This document shows positions 43,560 through 51,720 of a DNA stretch of 64,000 nucleotides, in pieces. The stretch is taken from NCBI RefSeq assembly GCF_005233515.1, contig NZ_QFZZ01000013.1:1-64000 (forward strand), in the 5' to 3' direction. The notes under the pieces were generated by a model, which saw only the letters and a program-made list of their open reading frames with translations, ran no database searches and had not been told where the DNA came from. Made by a program: the position numbers and the translations under genes. This DNA is from Pseudomonas sp. CFBP13508. Its GTDB lineage: Bacteria; Pseudomonadota; Gammaproteobacteria; Pseudomonadales; Pseudomonadaceae. Each line of letters begins with the position of its first letter. Within the stretch, counting starts at the first letter, position 1.

Positions 43560-45176
43560 TCAGAAGCGGCTGACGCCGAAGCTGTTGGGTTGCAGCGTGC
43601 GCATGTCGGCTTCGTGGCAGATATCCAGCAAGTAACCGAGCAGGGTGCGGGTGTCCCGCGGATCGATCAGGCCGTCGTCCCACAGGTTGGCGCTGCCGTA
43701 CAGTGCGGTGGATTGACTGTCGAGTTTCTGCGCGGTCATCTGTTCGAGCATGTCGAGCATTTTCGGATCCGGCTCGATGCCGTCCTTGAGCTGTTTGGCT
43801 TCGGTAACGATGCGCAAGACCTTGCCGGCCTGAGCGCCACCCATCACTGCCGTGCGGCTGTTGGGCCAGGCGAAGATGAAGCGCGGATCGAGCCCGCGTC
43901 CGCACATGGCGTAGTTGCCGGCGCCGTAGGAACCGCCGACGACAATGGTCAGTTTAGGCACTCGTGCGTTGGCCACCGCCTGGATCAGTTTCGAGCCGTG
44001 CTTGATCACCCCTTGCTGTTCCGATTCGGTGCCGACCATGAAACCCGTGGTGTTATGAAAAAACAGCAGTGGTGTCTGGCTCTGGTCGCACAACTGGATG
44101 AATTGCGCCGCCTTGCTCGCACCTTGCGGGGTGATCGGGCCGTTGTTGCCAATAAAGCCGCAGGCGCGGCCCTGGATTTTCAACTGGCCACAAATGGTTT
44201 GCTGATCGAACTCGCCTTTGAATTCGAGAAAGTCCGACTCATCGGCAATCCGCGCGATGATTTCGCGCACGTCGTAAGGCTTTTTTGCATCGTCCGGGAT
44301 CAGCCCGAGCAGTTCGTCGATGGGGTAAAGCGGTTCTTTGAATTGCGGCTGCGGCAGCCACGGCAGCTGCTCGTTCCAGGGCAACATGCGCATGATGTCG
44401 CGGACCTGGCGTATGCCGTCAGCGTCGTTTTCGGCGAGATATTCGGCAGTGCCGGCGACCTGCGCGTGCATCTCGGCGCCACCGAGTTCTTCATCACTGG
44501 CCACTTCGCCGGTCGCTGCTTTGAGCAATGGCGGGCCGGCGAGAAACAGCTTGGCCTTGCCGCGCACCACCACCACGTAATCCGACAATCCCGGTTGATA
44601 GGCGCCGCCTGCGGTGGCCGAGCCGTGTACCACGGTGATCTGCGGCAAACCCATCGCTGACATGCGCGCCTGATTGGCGAAACTGCGCGCGCCTTCGACA
44701 AAAATCTCCGCCGCGTAGTTGAGATTGGCACCGCCGCTTTCGGCGAGGGTGATCATCGGCAGTTTGTTTTCCCGCGCGATCTGTTGCAGGCGCAGGGATT
44801 TTTTCAGGCCGCTCGGCGAGATCGTGCCGCCCTTGATCGCGCTGTTGTTGGCGACCACCATCGCGCGGATGCCGCAGACATAACCGATCCCGGCAATCAG
44901 CCCGCCACCGGCCGAGCTGCCGTCCTTGTCGTCGTGCAATTTATAGCCGGCGAGGCTGGCCAGTTCGAGGAACGGCGCGCCGGGGTCGAGCAGCAGGTTC
45001 AGGCGTTCGCGGGGCAACAGTTGCCCGCGTTTGCTGAATTTGTCTTTGGCTTCGGCGGCCTTGTTCAACAGGTTCTGTTCGAGCTGCTGCACCTGCTCGA
45101 TGGCGGCGAGCATGGCCGCGCGGTTGCGCGCGAACGCTTCGCTGTGCGGATCGAGTTGCGACTGAATCTGCGCCAT
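43560..45176 (-). CDS. atuC: Geranyl-CoA carboxylase beta (carboxyltransferase) subunit AtuC
   Basis: The 538-residue carboxyltransferase has both crotonase-like halves: the N-terminal with ITLAESGGANLNYAAEIF, and the C-terminal with IVVGGSYGAGNYAMCGRG and FIFAWPNSRTAVMGG. It is the same length as the beta subunits of 3-methylcrotonyl-CoA and geranyl-CoA carboxylase. It takes the carboxyl group from biotin on AtuF. AAGGAATAAGCC precedes the ATG. It follows atuB by three bases. Confidence 0.93.
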   Translation of the reverse strand: MAQIQSQLDPHSEAFARNRAAMLAAIEQVQQLEQNLLNKAAEAKDKFSKRGQLLPRERLNLLLDPGAPFLELASLAGYKLHDDKDGSSAGGGLIAGIGYVCGIRAMVVANNSAIKGGTISPSGLKKSLRLQQIARENKLPMITLAESGGANLNYAAEIFVEGARSFANQARMSAMGLPQITVVHGSATAGGAYQPGLSDYVVVVRGKAKLFLAGPPLLKAATGEVASDEELGGAEMHAQVAGTAEYLAENDADGIRQVRDIMRMLPWNEQLPWLPQPQFKEPLYPIDELLGLIPDDAKKPYDVREIIARIADESDFLEFKGEFDQQTICGQLKIQGRACGFIGNNGPITPQGASKAAQFIQLCDQSQTPLLFFHNTTGFMVGTESEQQGVIKHGSKLIQAVANARVPKLTIVVGGSYGAGNYAMCGRGLDPRFIFAWPNSRTAVMGGAQAGKVLRIVTEAKQLKDGIEPDPKMLDMLEQMTAQKLDSQSTALYGSANLWDDGLIDPRDTRTLLGYLLDICHEADMRTLQPNSFGVSRF

Positions 45177-45179
45177 GGC

Positions 45180-46064
45180 TTATTCCTTGTCCTTGAGCAC
45201 GTCGGGACGCAACACTTCTGGTAAATACGCGCGGTGAAAACCGTTGAACGATTCGCTGTGGCTGGCCTTGTGCAGCGGCCAGGCGCGACTGCCGAGGCTG
45301 GCGGCGCCGTCGATTTTCACTGTGGTGCCGCTGATGAATGCCGCCGCCGGGCTGAGCAGAAACACGATTGCCGCGCTGACTTCCGATTCGGTGCCGATAC
45401 GCTTGAGCGGCACATGCTCGCGCAGGGTCGGAATCACCGCTTTGAATGCGCCCTCGTAAGTGTCCATGCCGCTGGAGGCGATCCAGCCCGGCGCCACCGC
45501 GTTGACCCGGACCCCGGCGTAACCCCACTCGAACGCGGCAGTCTTGGTGAAGTTGTCCATGCCCGAACGCGCCGCGCCCGAGTGGCCCATGCCGGGCATG
45601 CCGCCCCACATGTCGGCAAGCATGTTGACGATGCTGCCGCCGTGTTTGCTCATCGACTGGTTGAACACTTCGCGGGCCATCAGAAAACCGCCGACCAGAT
45701 TGGTGCGCAGCACGGTTTCGAAGCCCTTCTGATTGATCGAGGCCAAGGGCGACGGGTATTGGCCGCCGGCGTTGTTGACCAGGCCGTGGATCGGCCCGTG
45801 TTCGGCGATCAGCTCTTTGACCAATTGCTTGACCGCTTCTTCATCGCGGATATCGCAGGCCTTCCAGTGCGCGCGGCCGCCGTCCTCGGCGATTTCGGCG
45901 GCGACCTTTTCGAGTTTTTCCGGCTTGCGCCCGACCAGCAGCACATTGGCGCCGAGCGCTGCCAGTTCATGGGCGGTGCAGCGACCGATGCCGCTGCCGC
46001 CGCCGGTGACAATCAGGTTCTGGCCGCTGAACAGATCGGCGCGAAAAATCGACGCGTAAGCCAT
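45180..46064 (-). CDS. atuB: Short-chain dehydrogenase/reductase AtuB
   Basis: The 294-residue SDR has the nucleotide motif VTGGGSGIGRCTAHEL and LVNNAGGQYPSPL. The usual active-site YxxxK is missing: the region reads GMGHSGAARSGMDNFTK, close to the HSGAAR sequence of peroxisomal trans-2-enoyl-CoA reductases and 2,4-dienoyl-CoA reductases. This suggests an acyl-CoA substrate rather than a simple alcohol. Its exact step in terpene breakdown is unclear. ATG 46064 has AGAGG nine bases upstream; ATG 46073 would be too close to it. It follows atuA by 12 bases. Confidence 0.87.
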   Translation of the reverse strand: MAYASIFRADLFSGQNLIVTGGGSGIGRCTAHELAALGANVLLVGRKPEKLEKVAAEIAEDGGRAHWKACDIRDEEAVKQLVKELIAEHGPIHGLVNNAGGQYPSPLASINQKGFETVLRTNLVGGFLMAREVFNQSMSKHGGSIVNMLADMWGGMPGMGHSGAARSGMDNFTKTAAFEWGYAGVRVNAVAPGWIASSGMDTYEGAFKAVIPTLREHVPLKRIGTESEVSAAIVFLLSPAAAFISGTTVKIDGAASLGSRAWPLHKASHSESFNGFHRAYLPEVLRPDVLKDKE

Positions 46065-46076
46065 GCACACCATCCT

Positions 46077-47861
46077 CTAGTCGAGCTGTTCGGCGATGCT
46101 CTGCGGCACCGGGATCTGGATTTCCAATAGTTGCTGGGCGAAGGCTTTGCCTTGCGGGTCGATGCGCAGACTGGCGACACCGCCACCGCCGAGGGCGTTT
46201 TCCAAAAGAAAGTTGAGGCTGTGGGTGCCGGGCAGATACCAGCGTTCGACACGCCCGAGAAGCGGATCGAGGACGTGGCGCATCCAGTCGACCACCACCG
46301 AGGTGGTGAGCGCTTCGGCGATCCACGGCAGGTAATCGGGATGACGCGGCATCACGCCGATATTGCTGTGGTTGCCCTTGTCGCCGGAGCGCGCCACCGC
46401 CAGTTTCACCAGCGGCACACTGGCATCGGCGCGGCCCTGGGGTTTGGGTGGCTGATGGGCGAGCGGCAAATCTGCGCTGTCGAGGGCCACTGGGTCGGGG
46501 AGGGCGCACGGATGACGTTCGCCTGCGATGTCGACTTGCAGGTCGCAGGCGCTTTTATCGACGAGGAACGAGAACAAGCGGATGACTGGGTACACGGTCG
46601 GACGTCCGCCGACGATGCCGGTCAAACCGGGCGCCATACCGGTCGCGGCCTGGGCGATCTCTTTGGAAAACAGCACCAGCGCGCGTTTGTCGGGATGGCG
46701 CACGGCGATTTTGATCACCACTTCACGGCTGTCGCGGCGCTGGCCGTGGGGGCCGTAGGTGGCTTCGCTGCCGAGCAGTTCGACATGGGTTTCGCTGTAC
46801 GGCGCCCAGCCGCGCAGGCTGAACATCTCGGCGGTCTTGTCGATGATCGCCTGACTGACCCGCCGCGCCTTGTCCACCGCGTCGATGCCGGCCATCAGGC
46901 AACTGGCGGTGCAGCGAAAACCGTCCGGGTACGTGGCGCTGACCTTGTATTTGTCGCTGGGCGGCAGGCCTTTGGCACCGTGCACCTGCACGACGTTTTT
47001 GCCTTGTTGCTGAAGTTTGACCTGAGTGAAATCGCAGATCACATCGGGTAACAGATAGGCCTGCGGATCGCCGATTTCGTAGAGCATCTGCTCTCCGACG
47101 GTCAGCGGCGTGACCAGGCCGCCGGAGCCTTCGGGTTTGCTGACGAGGAACTGGCCATCGGCGCTGACCTCGACGATCGGAAAACCGATGTGCTCGTAAT
47201 CCGGCACCTCGCGCCAGTCGGTGAAATTACCGCCCGTGCACTGTGCGCCGCATTCGATGATGTGCCCGGCCAACGCGGCCTGAGCGAGTTTGTCGTAGTC
47301 GTGCCACGACCAACCGAACTCGTGCACCAGCGCCGCGCTGACCACGGCGCTGTCGACCACCCGGCCGGTGATGACAATGTCGGCACCCAGGCGCAACGCT
47401 TCGACAATCCCTGGCGCGCCGAGGTAGGCGTTGGTCGACACGCACATGCGCGGAAGTGGCGCGCCGCTGAACATTTCGCGGATGTCGGCGGGGTTTTTGA
47501 GCTGTCCTTGCAAGTCGTCGCCGAGCAACACGGCAATCTTCAGCTGGACTCCAGCCTGATCGCAGGCCGCTTGCAGGGCCGCTGCGCAAGCCTGCGGATT
47601 GACCCCACCGGCATTGCTGATCACGCGGATGTTCTGTTCGGCCAGTTGCGTCAGCAGCGGCGCCAGCACTTCGATGAAATCGCTGGCGAACCCGGCCTGT
47701 GGGTCTTTAAGACGCGCACCAGCCATGAGCGACATGGTGATTTCGGCCAGATAATCGAAGACCAGATAATCGAGGTTTCCCCCCGTCACCAGTTGGGCGG
47801 CGGCGGTGCAGGTGTCGCCCCAGAAAGCACTGGCGCAGCCGATTCGCACGGTGGTTGGCAT
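46077..47861 (-). CDS. atuA: AtuA-family acyclic terpene utilisation protein
   Basis: The 594-residue DUF1446-type protein begins MPTTVRIGCASAFWGDT and has LDYLVFDYLAEITMSLMA, ISNAGGVNPQACAAAL, and ITGRVVDSAVVSAALVHEFG. The C-terminal domain carries ARSGDKGNHSNIGVMPR, also characteristic. AtuA is essential for growth on citronellol and related terpenes in P. aeruginosa, and its reaction is not firmly known. It is the first gene of the operon. ATG 47861 has GGAG at ideal spacing; a start at 47915 would lie inside the operator and is rejected. Confidence 0.92.
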   Translation of the reverse strand: MPTTVRIGCASAFWGDTCTAAAQLVTGGNLDYLVFDYLAEITMSLMAGARLKDPQAGFASDFIEVLAPLLTQLAEQNIRVISNAGGVNPQACAAALQAACDQAGVQLKIAVLLGDDLQGQLKNPADIREMFSGAPLPRMCVSTNAYLGAPGIVEALRLGADIVITGRVVDSAVVSAALVHEFGWSWHDYDKLAQAALAGHIIECGAQCTGGNFTDWREVPDYEHIGFPIVEVSADGQFLVSKPEGSGGLVTPLTVGEQMLYEIGDPQAYLLPDVICDFTQVKLQQQGKNVVQVHGAKGLPPSDKYKVSATYPDGFRCTASCLMAGIDAVDKARRVSQAIIDKTAEMFSLRGWAPYSETHVELLGSEATYGPHGQRRDSREVVIKIAVRHPDKRALVLFSKEIAQAATGMAPGLTGIVGGRPTVYPVIRLFSFLVDKSACDLQVDIAGERHPCALPDPVALDSADLPLAHQPPKPQGRADASVPLVKLAVARSGDKGNHSNIGVMPRHPDYLPWIAEALTTSVVVDWMRHVLDPLLGRVERWYLPGTHSLNFLLENALGGGGVASLRIDPQGKAFAQQLLEIQIPVPQSIAEQLD

Positions 47862-47906
47862 TTTTATCTCCGACTCAGGGACCTGCGACAGAAGTGTCTG
47901 GAGGCT

Positions 47907-47924
47907 ACCAAGCAAGCGCTTGGT
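47907..47924. promoter_or_regulatory. Predicted AtuR operator, atuA-proximal
   Basis: ACCAAGCAAGCGCTTGGT contains CCAAGC-N4-GCTTGG. It is the reverse complement of the site at 47951-47968 except at one edge base. PAO1 AtuR is reported to bind two 13-base inverted repeats between atuA and atuR, and these two sites are the obvious equivalents. Confidence 0.87.
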
Positions 47925-47950
47925 TTGTAAACAGGCGAAACATTCTTCTG

Positions 47951-47968
47951 CCCAAGCGCTTGCTTGGT
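47951..47968. promoter_or_regulatory. Predicted AtuR operator, atuR-proximal
   Basis: CCCAAGCGCTTGCTTGGT is the second copy of CCAAGC-N4-GCTTGG, inverted relative to the first, with centres 44 bases apart. It overlaps the -35 of the predicted atuR promoter. Confidence 0.87.
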
Positions 47969-47987
47969 GCCCGCGCGCGGCTTAAAT
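47960..47987 (+). promoter_or_regulatory. Predicted atuR promoter
   Basis: TTGCTT (47960-47965) and TTAAAT (47982-47987) are 16 bases apart. The -35 lies inside the AtuR operator at 47951-47968, so AtuR would repress its own gene. Confidence 0.5.
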
Positions 47988-48045
47988 TGCGCGCAACCCT
48001 GCGGTTACAGGGGGCAACACACTGATCGACTGTAGGAGAGAACGG

Positions 48046-48669
48046 GTGGACGAGCAAAAAGCCCTGCGGGTCATGCGCGAACTGGTCGACCAGGGCCAGT
48101 TGACCGACCCGGACAGCGCCCGCGGCAAATTGCTGCAAGTGGCGGCTCACCTGTTTCGCAACAAAGGCTACGAGCGCACCACGGTGCGCGATCTGGCCAG
48201 CGCTGTGGGCATTCAGTCGGGAAGCATTTTTCATCACTTCAAAAGCAAGGATGAAATTCTCCGCGCGGTGATGGAGGAAACCATCCGCTACAACACCGCG
48301 CTGATGCGCGCAGCCCTGGCCGAAGCCGGCGAAGTGCGCGAGAAAGTGCTGGCGCTGATTCGCTGCGAATTGCAGTCGATCATGGGCGGCAGTGGCGAGG
48401 CGATGGCGGTGCTGGTGTACGAATGGCGCTCATTGTCCGAAGACGGCCAGGCTAAAGTCCTTGCTTTGCGTGACGTTTATGAAGACATCTGGCTGCAGGT
48501 TCTGGGCGAGGCCAAGGACGCCGGCTATATTCGCGGCGACGTTTTTATTACCCGACGTTTCCTTACCGGCGCACTGTCCTGGACCACCACCTGGTTCCGT
48601 GCCGGCGGCAGTTTGAGCCTCGATCAGCTCGCCGATGAAGCGCTGATTCTGGTCCTCGAAGCGCGTTGA
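48046..48669 (+). CDS. atuR: TetR-family repressor AtuR
   Basis: The 207-residue TetR-type regulator has an N-terminal helix-turn-helix (LFRNKGYERTTVRDLASAVG, then SGSIFHHFKSKDEIL). The C-terminal half is a ligand domain, probably for an acyl-CoA intermediate such as citronellyl- or geranyl-CoA. It is divergent from atuA across about 185 bases holding two matching inverted repeats. The GTG start has AGGAG upstream. The layout matches the atuR-atuA pair of P. aeruginosa. Confidence 0.92.
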   Translation: MDEQKALRVMRELVDQGQLTDPDSARGKLLQVAAHLFRNKGYERTTVRDLASAVGIQSGSIFHHFKSKDEILRAVMEETIRYNTALMRAALAEAGEVREKVLALIRCELQSIMGGSGEAMAVLVYEWRSLSEDGQAKVLALRDVYEDIWLQVLGEAKDAGYIRGDVFITRRFLTGALSWTTTWFRAGGSLSLDQLADEALILVLEAR

Positions 48670-48762
48670 ACGGTTGTCGGACCGGCCGACAAACTGGCTA
48701 AGTCGGCGAAACCGCCTAGCTTGAATGCATTGATCGCTATTTTTTTCGGGGAGTGGGGTGTT

Positions 48763-49560
48763 TTGAAGTCTTCGCCAATTCGGACAGCCGCCGGGCTGAT
48801 GCTCGCTGCGCTGGCTGCGTTATGGGTATTGCCCGCTCAGTCAGCGCAATTGGTCCGGGTCGGCGCCGCGCATTTCCCGCCTTATACGATTCGCCCGGAA
48901 AACGGCGCCGATACCGGCCTGTTGCCGCAATTGATCGAGGCGCTGAACCGCTCGCAAAGCGACTATCAGTTCGTCCTGGTGCCAACCTCGATCCCGCGCC
49001 GTTTCGGTGATTTCAAGCAGGGCCGCATCGATATGGCGATCTTCGAGAACCCCGAGTGGGGCTGGAAGGACATTCCCCACGACGACGTCGACATGGGCCT
49101 GGAAGACGCCGAAATCTTCGTCGCACAACGCGAAGACGGTCGCCAGCAGAATTACTTCTCGAGCCTGTCGGGCAAGCGTCTGGCGCTGTTCAGCGGTTAT
49201 CACTACGAATTCGCCAACTTCAATGCCGACCCGAAATTCCTCGCGCACAACTACAACGCCACGCTGACCTATTCCCACGACAGCAACCTGCTGATGGTCC
49301 TGCGCGGGCGCGCCGACATTGCCTTGGTCACCCGTTCCTATCTGTTCGATTACCTGCTGCGCAACGAGAAGGTCCGCGATGAGCTGTTGGCGTCGCAGCG
49401 TACCGATCAGATCTATCACCATTACGCGATTCTGCGGCCAAGCGCTCCGATCACCGGCGACGCCTTCGGCAATCTGTTGCAGCGTCTGCGTGACAATGGC
49501 GAATTGCTGAAGATTTTCGAGCCTTACAAGATTGCCGTGGTGCCCGTGCCGCATCACTGA
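48763..49560 (+). CDS. Periplasmic solute-binding (SBP_bac_3-like) protein
   Basis: The protein of about 265 residues has a signal peptide (AAGLMLAALAALWVLPAQSA) and a Venus-flytrap body starting VRVGAAHFPPYTIRPENGAD. DFKQGRIDMAIFENPEWGW and KRLALFSGYHYEF follow. No permease or ATPase gene is adjacent, so it may feed a distant transporter or act as a sensor protein. I take TTG 48763 as start, with GGGGAG upstream, rather than TTG 48721. The gene stands between atuR and the siderophore genes. Confidence 0.8.
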   Translation: MKSSPIRTAAGLMLAALAALWVLPAQSAQLVRVGAAHFPPYTIRPENGADTGLLPQLIEALNRSQSDYQFVLVPTSIPRRFGDFKQGRIDMAIFENPEWGWKDIPHDDVDMGLEDAEIFVAQREDGRQQNYFSSLSGKRLALFSGYHYEFANFNADPKFLAHNYNATLTYSHDSNLLMVLRGRADIALVTRSYLFDYLLRNEKVRDELLASQRTDQIYHHYAILRPSAPITGDAFGNLLQRLRDNGELLKIFEPYKIAVVPVPHH

Positions 49561-49645
49561 AGCGCTGTTTTCGTCCCGCGCTTAAATTTCCCCTCCCGGC
49601 TCACGTCACTTCGTTGAACTGTCGACGATTACGTGAGCCCGACCC

Positions 49646-50659
49646 ATGTCCAATCTGAATGACCTGACTGCCCTGGCGTTGCCCTCGGGCAGTCGATTGA
49701 TCGCTGATGCTACCGAGAGCCGACTGAGCCTGAGCCTGGACGGGCAACCGCTGATTCGGCTGCGCCTGGACCGCGAGGCCAATGGCCCGATTCAGCTTGA
49801 TGAACGTTTTGCCCTGCCGCCCGGGCAAGCCTTGTGGGCCGCCTGTTATTGGTTGTTCGCCCGTGATCCGGCGTGCCAGCAATTGACCTGGCAACTCGAT
49901 CAGCCGCCGACCGAAGCCTTGCGCAGTGGTCTGCTGATCAATACCGAAGTCGCCGGCGAGTATCGCTGCGAGCGCACGCTGTTCTGGCAATTGCCGCAGC
50001 CGTGGCTGGGCACTTCACTGACCGGCAGCTATCCGCAGCAAATGGTCATCAGCCACGGCAAGCGCCATCCGCTGCGACCGGTGAAGCCGCGCGGTGAAGT
50101 CTATCGGCGTTTCGATGCGCGGCTCGGCGCGTGGATTTCCTTGCGAACGCTGGAAATCGAGGAAGATCTGTCGCGCTTCAATCGCTGGCAGAACAGCCCG
50201 CGCGTGGCGAGTTTCTGGCAGGAGGAGGGCAGCCTTGAGCAGCATCGCGAATATCTCAGCAAGCTCGATGGCGATCCGCACACATTGACGCTGATTGGCT
50301 GTTTCGATGATCAGCCGTTCGCTTATTTCGAAGCCTACTGGGCCAAGGAAGATCGTATCGCGCCGTTCTATGATGCCGACGATTACGACCGTGGCATTCA
50401 CATGCTGGTCGGCGAGGAGAGTCATCGCGGCCCACACAAAGTGGCGAGCTGGTTATCGGCACTGGTGCATTACCTGTTTCTCGATGATCCACGCACCCAG
50501 CGCGTGGTCGCCGAGCCACGTGCCGACAACGCGAAGATGATCGGACATATGCACAACCAGTGCTTTCACTGCGAGAAGGAATTCGATTTTCCGCACAAGC
50601 GCGCGGCATTGATGATTCTGGGGCGGGAGCGGTTTTTTGATCGGTGCAAGCTGGCCTGA
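49646..50659 (+). CDS. IucB/PvdYII-like siderophore N-acetyltransferase
   Basis: The 337-residue protein has an N-terminal domain of about 140 residues and a C-terminal GNAT domain with the siderophore-acetylase segments ISLRTLEIEEDLSRFNRW, YFEAYWAKEDRIA, and DRGIHMLVGEESHRGPHKV. This is the IucB/AlcB (RimJ/RimL-like) group that acetylates hydroxylamines such as N5-hydroxyornithine or N6-hydroxylysine. Next to pvdS, the parsimonious role is making N5-acetyl-N5-hydroxyornithine for pyoverdine, as described for PvdYII. A REP pair separates it from pvdS. The ribosome site is weak. Confidence 0.83.
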   Translation: MSNLNDLTALALPSGSRLIADATESRLSLSLDGQPLIRLRLDREANGPIQLDERFALPPGQALWAACYWLFARDPACQQLTWQLDQPPTEALRSGLLINTEVAGEYRCERTLFWQLPQPWLGTSLTGSYPQQMVISHGKRHPLRPVKPRGEVYRRFDARLGAWISLRTLEIEEDLSRFNRWQNSPRVASFWQEEGSLEQHREYLSKLDGDPHTLTLIGCFDDQPFAYFEAYWAKEDRIAPFYDADDYDRGIHMLVGEESHRGPHKVASWLSALVHYLFLDDPRTQRVVAEPRADNAKMIGHMHNQCFHCEKEFDFPHKRAALMILGRERFFDRCKLA

Positions 50660-50698
50660 TGCGTTCGGCTTCGGTATTGCGTTGAGTCTGAGGCCGCT

Positions 50699-50772
50699 TT
50701 CGCGAGCAGGCTCGCTCCCACACTGGGTTTGTGTTGTTCATCAAACCCTGTGGGAGCGAGCCTGCTCGCGAA
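50699..50772. repeat. Inverted REP pair (BIME)
   Basis: TTCGCGAGCAGGCTCGCTCC starting at 50699 and its reverse complement ending at 50772 lie between the convergent acetyltransferase gene and pvdS. Confidence 0.9.
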
Positions 50773-50795
50773 TGGCTTGACGCAGAATCCGGATC

Positions 50796-51350
50796 CTAAC
50801 GACGACCCGCAATCACTGCATCCCGCCGACTGCCCGACACCTTGCGGCAGTGCACCAGCGCATCACGAATCATGAAGTTGACCAGGGTGGGCGATACGCC
50901 CAGTTCCTTGGCGATGTCTTTCTGCGGCACGCCGTGCAAGCGGTACATCTCGAAGGCATAGCGGGTGCGGCTGGGCAGTTCGGTCAGCGCATCGGCGATG
51001 TGTTCGAGGGTCGAGAAGTTGATGTGCGAAGTTTCCGGCGAAGCGCCCTGAATCACCACGTTCAAGCCTTCCTCTTCCGGGCCTGAGTATTTCTGTTCGA
51101 GCGCCTGCTTGCGGTAGTGATCGATGGCGAGGTTGCGCACGATCTGGAACAGGTAGCTCAGCTGAGCCTTGATCGACGACGTGATCGGCGGCGCCGATTG
51201 CAGTCGGAAAAACGCATCCTGAACCACGTCTTCGGCACGAGACCTGCAACCGGTAATGCGGGCTGCAATCTTGACCAGAATCAGTCGATTGTCGACGAAT
51301 GCCTGAAGTAGCGGTGAATCGCACCTGCTTGTGGATACTTGTTCCGTCAT
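50796..51350 (-). CDS. pvdS: Iron-starvation sigma factor PvdS
   Basis: The 184-residue extracytoplasmic-function sigma factor has region 2 (FVDNRLILVKIAARITGCRS, then AEDVVQDAFFRLQ) and region 4 (LPSRTRYAFEMYRLHGVPQK, then ELGVSPTLVNFMIRDAL). The sequence and position beside pvdL mark it as PvdS/PbrA. It directs RNA polymerase to pyoverdine biosynthesis promoters under iron starvation. ATG 51350 has AAGG upstream; GTG 51359 is less likely. A Fur box lies about 90 bases upstream. The leader contains the 14-base palindrome at 51394-51407. Confidence 0.95.
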   Translation of the reverse strand: MTEQVSTSRCDSPLLQAFVDNRLILVKIAARITGCRSRAEDVVQDAFFRLQSAPPITSSIKAQLSYLFQIVRNLAIDHYRKQALEQKYSGPEEEGLNVVIQGASPETSHINFSTLEHIADALTELPSRTRYAFEMYRLHGVPQKDIAKELGVSPTLVNFMIRDALVHCRKVSGSRRDAVIAGRR

Positions 51351-51393
51351 GGAAATCACCTTGCTGCCAATAGGTTAGTGGGAGGGCCTCGGG

Positions 51394-51407
51394 GGACGGC
51401 GCCGTCC
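51394..51407. repeat. Palindrome in the pvdS leader
   Basis: GGACGGCGCCGTCC is a perfect 14-base palindrome, inside the predicted untranslated leader of pvdS. It could be a protein site or part of a leader hairpin. Confidence 0.45.
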
Positions 51408-51436
51408 TACACATCGAGCGACAAATTATGTTGAAT

Positions 51437-51455
51437 GATAATGATTGTCAAATGA
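51437..51455 (-). promoter_or_regulatory. Predicted Fur box of pvdS
   Basis: GATAATGATTGTCAAATGA matches the Fur pattern GATAATGATAATCATTATC well in its first half (nine of nine) and partly in the second. It can be read as overlapping hexamers of the NATWAT type. The position upstream of pvdS fits Fur repression under iron-replete conditions. Confidence 0.8.
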
Positions 51456-51544
51456 GAAAGAGAGGTATTGCTGTAAGGCGATGTGTTTTGCCAACTGCGA
51501 CACGCCGCCGCACCCCAGCCCCGCTGGACGTCGCGCCTGCCGAC

Positions 51545-51568
51545 TAATTATTTCCCCACTCCATCCGT
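51545..51568 (+). promoter_or_regulatory. Predicted PvdS-dependent promoter of pvdL
   Basis: TAATT (51545-51549) and CGT (51566-51568) are separated by 16 bases, matching the PvdS pattern TAAAT-N16-CGT with one substitution. The resulting leader to ATG 51721 would be about 145 bases. The remainder of the gap 51351-51720 shows no gene. Confidence 0.75.
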
Positions 51569-51720
51569 TCTCATTGGTGAATGGCCCGGGTGCAGATCCC
51601 CGGCCTCAGCGCATTCCGATGCCTTGCGCGGTCGGCACAGACCGCGCCCCGCACGCCTCTCGACAGGTGTGACGCAGCCACCCGATTCCACTTGCAAGCC
51701 GAATTCAGGCAGGAAACCTC

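Noticed and set aside
50699..50772. Possible CRISPR or phage att sites formed by the repeated GTGGGAGCGAG units
   Set aside because: Repeats are inverted pairs spread over the window with no regular spacers and no cas or integrase genes; they are REP elements.
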